64,000 nt of DNA, taken from the NCBI GenBank assembly GCA_038087015.1, contig JASBNA010000001.1:682001-746000 (forward strand), read 5' to 3'. The position numbers and the translations under genes are program-made. Every line of letters begins with the position of its first letter. Position 1 is the first letter of the stretch. The notes below the pieces were generated by a model, which made no database searches, had not been told where the DNA came from, and worked only from the letters and a program-made list of their open reading frames with translations. Positions 56,480-64,000 of the stretch are shown here, piece after piece. The stretch is from Cerrena zonata (Eukaryota; Basidiomycota; Agaricomycetes; Polyporales; Cerrenaceae).

Positions 56480-56944
56480 TATGGCTCGAGGGGACGAGGC
56501 CCGTCGGGTGCATTACGACACTTTCCTATTTGGGAAGAGAGAAGCTCAAAATGGCAATCCTCCTTCTGTCTTCATGACGGGATAGGTGGTAACGAAAACA
56601 AATCAACAATCAACAACCATACCGTTATACGCACATATATATCTGACAGCTATAAGTAGTTTACCTACTACCAGTAGACTACAACACTCAATACTCAAGG
56701 ATTATCGATGATGTGTCGAGTGACACACTTTCAGTGTCCCGAAGGGATCTCTCAACGGAGGAACTTCCCGCTAGACTGGTTGTGGAAAGATGTAACAAAT
56801 GGGACAGCACGCTGAGACTGTACATTATTGTGTCACAGCCGGGATACAATCCGAATTGATCATGATGTCTTAAAATGATGAACTGGCTTCAGTTGTTCGA
56901 ATGGTAAAAAATACAGGACCAGGCCATCGGAGGGCGGGTTACTA
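56480..56944. other. Host intergenic DNA after the Helitron
   Basis: 465 nt carrying the 3' untranslated region of the transporter gene and former upstream sequence of the gene at 28480-31137. It contains TATATATATC at about 56635. No gene or repeat recognised. Confidence 0.4.
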
Positions 56945-59356
56945 TCATGCAGTATACACAAAGAACATATTCCTAGAGTACCACTGAGTCAGCATAACAC
57001 TAAGAGAAGATGCAAGGAATTACGCACTGTTTATCCGTCAGATCTAAGAATGCGTGCCTCTCTCTTTCCTTTTGTACATCTTCGTCAGTCCATCCTCTTC
57101 GTTCCTTTTCGGCTGCTAGGTGGGCTTGTTTCTTCTTGTTGAGTCGGATATTAACCCATCTCAAAAGGAGCGAAATGAATATCTGTGCTGATAAAAGGAC
57201 GAGAATTGCGATCTTTCCGGGAATATATGATGGTGCATCCTTGGGTTGGAATATTTCTGTTCCAATAATGTTACCAAGACCAAATGATACCAGTGTTATG
57301 GCGTTAATCGTGTTCTGTGGGAAATAAATAAATAATAGTGTGATGGAGAAGATGCTGTTTATGCCCACCTTCTTGGTATGACCACTTGTGTTACTCGCGT
57401 TGTAGGAATAGACGGCTGCTAAAGCACTGCCGAATGTACCGATGATGTAGGTCGCTGTAGAAAACGTAAGTTACTAGGAGAAGCTATTACAAGCTTATGA
57501 ACATACCGAACAATAAAGCACCCTTCTGACCAGAGTCGTTAAGCCCGACTAATATCGCAGAACCCACAATAGTGGGTATAAGACAGAAGACGATCGGCAA
57601 CATCCGCTCATTCTGCAAAGAGATGAATATTGTCTGATCCCCATTAGGTACTATTACCATCATACCTTTTTGTCAGAGTACCACCCACAAAGCAGAGTCG
57701 TTATTGAGGCGATGGCACCGCCCGGGGTTGACAGGATCAGGGTTTGCTTTGACCTAACTATCAGTTAGCACCCTTTGTGACAAGAGTCCTATGTAGTCTT
57801 ACGTGTATCCAAAACTCTTGATGATAATGTTACTGACTGTCAAACATCAAATCAGAACGAGACCTTATCATGAGGACATCGTTCAACTCACAATTACTCA
57901 AGGCACCGTTTGGGATGCTGGCTATGCTATACTGTCAGAACGCAACCTCGAGGCATCAGAAAGCGAACATAAACATACTCGTCAATGTCGTCAGGACTAT
58001 CAACCAAGTCCGTACGTCAGTCAAGGCCTCGATAATCTGATCCTTCTTCCACTTCTTGTTTTCTGTACCACCTTGATCGTCACGAACCCGTTCTAGAGCA
58101 GCAATACGCTCTTCTTTGGTGAGCATCCGCGCATGGATGGGAGAGTCGGGTAACCATATGAGGACACAGATACCGACGACTATCGCAAGACCACCTAGAA
58201 GAAGGTAGATGATCTTGTATGGGGCAATAGCGTGTCCTTCGTAGAAGGATATTCCATAAGCGACAAAGCCACCAAATACTTGAGTTAGTCCATTCTATGA
58301 AGAAGTTAGAATACTAAATATCAAGGCATCGCTTTCGGCTTTGATACTTACCATCACGTAAAACCAAGATATTCTCGTGGCCTAACGACAAGTTTGATTT
58401 ATATATGCCTAATACATCGAAAAAGTAACGCTTACTTGTTCATCCTTCTTATAGAACATAGAGATAATCAAAATGAGAATCGGAGCAACGCAGCTCTCGC
58501 ACATGCCTAATGATCAAAACAATTGAGTTTATCGCAAACACAGTGACCCTACCAATTATCTAGCTTACCAAGGAGAACACGAAGTGCAAAGAATGCCCCG
58601 AAGGATGCTGTGACCGCATGCAACATTAAGATGATTCCCCATATGACGATATTAGCACCTACGGAGGTGAGCATGTATATTCAAGCTTTGGCAATAAAAT
58701 GGATTCACCTAGGTACTTCGCAACACGGAGTTTCTGAGAGATGTATACGGTCGGGAACTCCCAGACGAGGAAACCGACATAGAACGCCAACGAAACCAGA
58801 TTATAATGCTAGAAACGTATAGTATCAGTATGATTTCAATTGCTCAACAGATTATACACATACCTGCCCCGTAATGGGTAGCCCCATGATACTTTCGAAG
58901 AAATTCGATTTCATTGATTATTTGATGTTAGAGCAGGAGATGCACAAACCTTGCATAGTTCAAAGAGGTCTTGTCACTGAAATCGATAGAGTGTCAGTTT
59001 TCCTCGTTGACTAAACAGGCGAAAAGCCAAGACTCACAGAAATTGTGTGAAGTAAACTGCCGCACATATAGGCGGGATCACAAGGTCCTTCACACCATCT
59101 GTCAGTTCATGGTGTAAATGTCAAGAAAAAGAAAACACACCAATTTCCTCCTCAACTTTCGATTATACTCTTCACTAAACTGTGCCACACGTTCCCGCCC
59201 AACAAGTTTGAGAGCCTCATCCCCGTCCGAAGAGTCCGTGACCGACACAGTATCGGTCTCATAAACATGCTTCTCGTCACGAGAAGCAGTCGAACTCCTC
59301 TTCTCATCTGTGATATCAGTCATATTACCAGGCTTCCTTTGAGTAACCGAAGACAT
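56945..59356 (-). CDS. Allantoate-permease-family (Dal5/ACS) MFS transporter
   Basis: A heavily intron-split gene (12 or more exons) for a plasma-membrane anion:cation symporter family transporter of the major facilitator superfamily, which imports carboxylates such as allantoate, ureidosuccinate, vitamins or nicotinate. ATG 59356 (MSSVTQRKPGNMTDITDEKR) opens a hydrophilic N-terminal tail. Readable membrane segments include SLAFYVGFLVWEFPTVYISQ, a RVLLGMCESCVAPILILIIS helix, RISWFYVMNGLTQVFGGFVA, LLLGGLAIVVGICVLIWLPD followed by SPIHARMLTKEERIAALERV, and NTINAITLVSFGLGNIIGTE near the end. The loop WLPDSPxxAR is typical of the ACS family. The last exon is chosen so that LTDKQ joins NMFFVYTA, TGA at 56947-56945, matching the usual ENxxFVY ending. 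Substrate cannot be told from sequence. Confidence 0.88.
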
Positions 59357-60015
59357 GGTAGTTTCCTCTATCGCAATATGAGGCAAGGGACGCGCGAACT
59401 TGGAGGTCTAGAGACTCCAGAGAGTGCACATCTCGAAACCCCACGAGGGATGGGGGTTTATATTAGCTTCTCCCATCTGGAGCGTCCTATTCCTGGATAG
59501 GTTCTCCAAACGGCATAACCTGCCAGACGTATCAGTACCGATAATATGCCAAGCTAAATAATGTCACGTACTGTCTGTGGGAGCAATTGGGATAAGGAGG
59601 CTCAGCGAAGGATAAGGAGGGATAACATGTAAGAGTGAAACCCATGATAACGGCATAGACTTGCCGGACTATTTCCTGCGAGTGCATACCAGGAACTATG
59701 GTTGATAACAGCACGGAGGTGCTATTCATTTCTACACCGTGGAAGAATATCGTCTATCTGTGGAAACGACCATTGAGGACTATCTTTATCACAGTTTTAT
59801 ATCCGCTTAGAACGGGGAGATACGCGTGACTGTGGGGTGCCAAACTGTATTTGAACATCGAGCTGTGCTTCAAACAAAGTTTTTCTCAGTGGACGATTTC
59901 TTCGATGCTTAGAGTTTGTGACTTTGGGATATACCAAATTTTAGCATTGCGAGATATGTATGTGAGTGTTCTAATGTAGGGTAACATCCAATGATGATGA
60001 TAATGCACAATTGTT
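59357..60015. other. Intergenic region between two minus-strand genes
   Basis: 659 nt with the transporter promoter and the thiolase 3' end. Short frames at 59532-59729 and 59909-60094 have no support. An AATGATGATGATAATG stretch at about 59990 is simple sequence only. Confidence 0.4.
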
Positions 60016-61527
<1,512 letters not shown>

Positions 61528-61867
61528 TGGGTCCAGAGGGCTTTATACGCGTGCTCGGTTAGCGCGGAGATGTAACCAATCAAACAGGCTGTAACCGCAA
61601 AGTGGCTCGATCGTACGACAAAACAACTCAAACGAAGCCCGAAACAATTATTGAATGGTGCAAGATGAAAGGTGTAACAAAACACTGCTCGCTGAGGAAT
61701 GTAGAGTCGGGCGGCGGCTGCATCACCGACATTGGCAGCTCGTTATATACTCAACGCGGGAGGAACTTGGTCTCAGGCCGGCGCATGTGAATGTCACTTA
61801 CATACGTAGCTGCCGTGAACACCTGATGTTGACGCTCCATTCTTGAACAAAGTGTATACATAACACG
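61528..61867. other. Intergenic region between two minus-strand genes
   Basis: 340 nt holding the thiolase promoter and the ATG10 3' untranslated region. No feature recognised. Confidence 0.4.
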
Positions 61868-62633
61868 CTACAACGTACTACTCAAGTCGACAGCATTACT
61901 CATAACCAGAAACCATGAATCTATCCATCGTGCCCCTCGTCCTACACTAGCTTCATCAAGCTCGGCCAGGATCTCGCCAACCATATCTGCCGTATGACAG
62001 GGGTGGAGGTACCAACTTGGCGTACCAAGGGTAGGATGATCTCCCTGAGAGAGCATAGCAAAAGAAGAATCAGGCCCTTGGATTGCGAACGTACTACCCT
62101 GGTCGAATTCCGGGAACAGGCCGGGGCGAAATAAGGGCAATCGAACGATTTCCGACAGTGTTAGTGGTGATCCGCCTGTGTATTATAAGTCCGAGCGCAT
62201 AACACCGGAGGGTAGATTACACACTACTTTGATGAGCGGTGAAGTATAGAGCTGGGACATGGTATGTTGGAGAGTAAACAATAGATATGTTTACAGAGAC
62301 TAGATTCGAGAGAATCGGAGCGATAGAAGCATCATCGTCTGGTAGCCCATCTGCATCCGAGATATCATCGTCCACGTCGCTACTCAGCGTAGCAGCGACA
62401 GGAAAATGCATGAGACGAGACATGTAGCTAAGTTGAGAGAAAGACTATTTGCCGATATCGAGTAAGTGTTTGAGGATCATAGACCTAAAGATCATGCGCA
62501 CAGGATGCTCATGCCATTGCCAGCCAGGAGAGTACATTCGCTGTGAGAGTTTGTCACGAGCCAGAGAACATTTGGTTATGAAGGCCTTGCATCCTTCTTC
62601 AAATTCGGAAGGCGTAATTGTCGTTGAGACCAT
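61868..62633 (-). CDS. ATG10: Autophagy E2-like enzyme ATG10
   Basis: Encodes an E2-like enzyme that conjugates Atg12 to Atg5 during autophagosome formation. ATG 62633 (MVSTTITPSEFEEGCKAFIT) leads to the conserved YSPGWQWHEHP. A short intron joins RMIF to SYMSRLMHFPVA (phase 2, CTTAG acceptor). After a variable acidic insert (SSDVDDDISDADGLPDDDAS) come YHVPALYFTAHQSS and, over a second intron, GSPLTLSEIVRLPLF. The active-site region MLSQGDHPTLGTPSWYLHPC contains the expected catalytic Cys in the HPC motif. The end IDSWFLVMSNAVDLSSTL stops at TAG 61870-61868. Length of about 210 residues fits fungal ATG10. Divergent from the eS1 gene. Confidence 0.88.
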
Positions 62634-62871
62634 GAGTACAGTTATCTCAAGTGCCTCGGCCTATGATCAGGGGCAAGAGCGAGACGCCCATGGTCAAGCG
62701 TGTGAAATGTGCTCTACAGTTTTTGGATTAGAGTTTTCAGCCACCGCCGGGAGTTGCCCGAAGACATTGGAGGAGGGATTGCACAGGAGGCAAGACCACC
62801 AACAAGCCCGTCCAAGTGCCGGCCCACTCTTTGCGGTTCCTATACGTCCGCACTCCTTCATTTGACCCACC
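62634..62871. promoter_or_regulatory. Divergent promoter region (ATG10 / eS1)
   Basis: 238 nt shared by a low-expression autophagy gene and a highly expressed ribosomal protein gene. CT-rich sequence immediately precedes the eS1 start (CACTCCTTCATTTGACCCACC). Confidence 0.4.
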
Positions 62872-63874
62872 ATGGCTGTCGGAAAAGTATGTTGAACCTA
62901 TGTCTCAAACTACTCCAGGTCTGACAGCTTTATTTTCGGCAGAATAAACGTTTGTCGAAGGGCAAGAAGGGTATCAAGAAGAAAGTCGTCGACCCCTTCT
63001 CCCGCAAGGGTACGTATCCTTCAGAATATAGACTGCTGTATCGACCTAACATGTTGTGGTTTAGACTGGTATGACATCAAGGCCCCTTCGATTTTCGAGG
63101 TCAGGAACGTCGGAAAGACCCTCGTTAACAGGTCTCAGGGCCTCAGTATGTGAAAACTTGCCATCAGTCTTCTTCCACGGTCTAAACGTGTCTTTAGAAA
63201 ATGCCAACGACTCACTCAAGGGTCGTCTTGTCGAAGTCTCGCTGGCTGACTTGAACAAGGATGAGGAGCAAGCTTTCCGTAAGATCAAGCTCCGTGTCCA
63301 TGAGGTCCAGGGCAAGAACTGCCTCACCAACTTCCACGGAATGGAGTTCACCTCAGACAAACTCCGGTCACTCGTCCGCAAGTGGCAAACTCTCATTGAG
63401 GCTCACGTTGACGTCAAGACCACCGATGGCTACCTTCTCCGTCTTTTCGCTATTGGCTTCACCAAGCGCCGTCCATCACAGGTCAAGAAGACCACCTACG
63501 CTCAATCTGCCCAGATCCGTGAGATCAGGAAAAAGATGTTCGAGATCATGACCCGTGAGGCGACAAACTGCGACTTGAAGGAGTTGGTTGCCAAGTTTGT
63601 TCCTGAGGCTATCGGTCGGGAGATTGAGAAGGCCGCGAGAAGTATCTACCCCCTACAGAACGTCTACGTTCACAAGGCCAAGATCCTCAAGGCACCCAAA
63701 TTCGATCTTTCGAAGTTGCTTGAGCTTCACGGCGAGTCAACAGACGTAAGTTTCAACAATCTCTGTTACTTAGCTCCGAACGGTTTCTCATACATTACTC
63801 GCGCTTTTTTTTAGGAGACAGGCACACGGGTGGCTAAGGAGTTCAAGGAGCCTGAGATTCTCGAATCTGTTTAA
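62872..63874 (+). CDS. RPS1: 40S ribosomal protein eS1 (S3a)
   Basis: A core component of the small ribosomal subunit near the mRNA exit. Five exons are clear: MAVGK (62872-62886), [40 protein letters not shown], a long exon starting [20 protein letters not shown], and the last exon [19 protein letters not shown] ending TAA 63872-63874. The tiny first exon followed by an intron is typical for ribosomal protein genes. Conserved blocks such as [40 protein letters not shown] and [20 protein letters not shown] leave no doubt. Length about 255 residues, complete. Confidence 0.97.
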
Positions 63875-64000
63875 AACTCTCTTCATCCCTCACACACCGT
63901 TGTATCACTTTCACCTTCATTGTCCATTTATGCAGCAGGGGTATGACAGCCATATGATCATGATATATCTTACTCTCTACATGATTGTACACGTCCGGCA

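Overview
The window is nuclear DNA of a filamentous basidiomycete, most likely an Agaricomycete. The evidence is the dense short introns (about 45-80 nt, GT..AG), short intergenic gaps, a basidiomycete-type DUF6593 protein, a secreted GH128 and a GH125 enzyme, a fungal C2-domain ingression protein, and Ty3/gypsy and Helitron elements of mushroom type. All protein calls were made by eye from the translation; no database search was run.

Layout. 1-31 kb is ordinary gene-rich sequence: a 5'-truncated GH128 glucanase, an AhpD-like protein, a DUF6593 protein, mitochondrial ribosomal protein uL11m, a secreted M28 aminopeptidase, a WD40 protein, a HIG1/Rcf2-like membrane protein, a Fic1/Inn1-type C2 protein (with an apparent frameshift), a GH125 exo-mannosidase, a long disordered protein, a CCDC90/FMP32-type mitochondrial protein, PYM, GPN3, a His-rich protein and an unrecognised basic/acidic disordered protein. 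From 56.9 kb to the end the host genes resume: an allantoate-permease-type MFS transporter, acetyl-CoA acetyltransferase, ATG10 and ribosomal protein eS1.

Between 31.3 and 56.5 kb lies a 25-kb block of mobile elements. Element 1 (31326-40584) is a complete Ty3/gypsy retrotransposon with 266-bp LTRs differing at one base, a 5-bp target duplication (GGCTC) and one intact 2813-codon gag-pol reading frame. Immediately next to it is a Helitron (about 40663-56479) ending in a hairpin plus CTAG. The Helitron Rep/helicase gene is split by Element 2 (42695-52126), a chromodomain Ty3/gypsy element on the minus strand with 559-bp LTRs and a TCTTT duplication. Element 2 is itself split in its integrase by a 714-bp foldback element with CACTG termini and a 3-bp duplication (46869-47582). 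Removing each inner element in silico, with one copy of its duplication, rejoins the reading frame of the outer one exactly, so the nesting order can be read directly.

The most unusual features are in Element 2. It has an 11-nt self-complementarity between its LTR and the primer-binding position (self-priming as in Tf1/sushi). It has a GGGTTTT slippery heptamer directly before the gag stop. It also has three extra ORFs downstream of the chromodomain integrase, arranged almost end to end, two of them joined by an ATGA stop/start overlap. Five sequence differences that can be polarised or paired within these elements all lie at CpG sites, suggesting methylation-driven mutation. The whole block sits in the upstream region of the minus-strand gene at 28480-31137.
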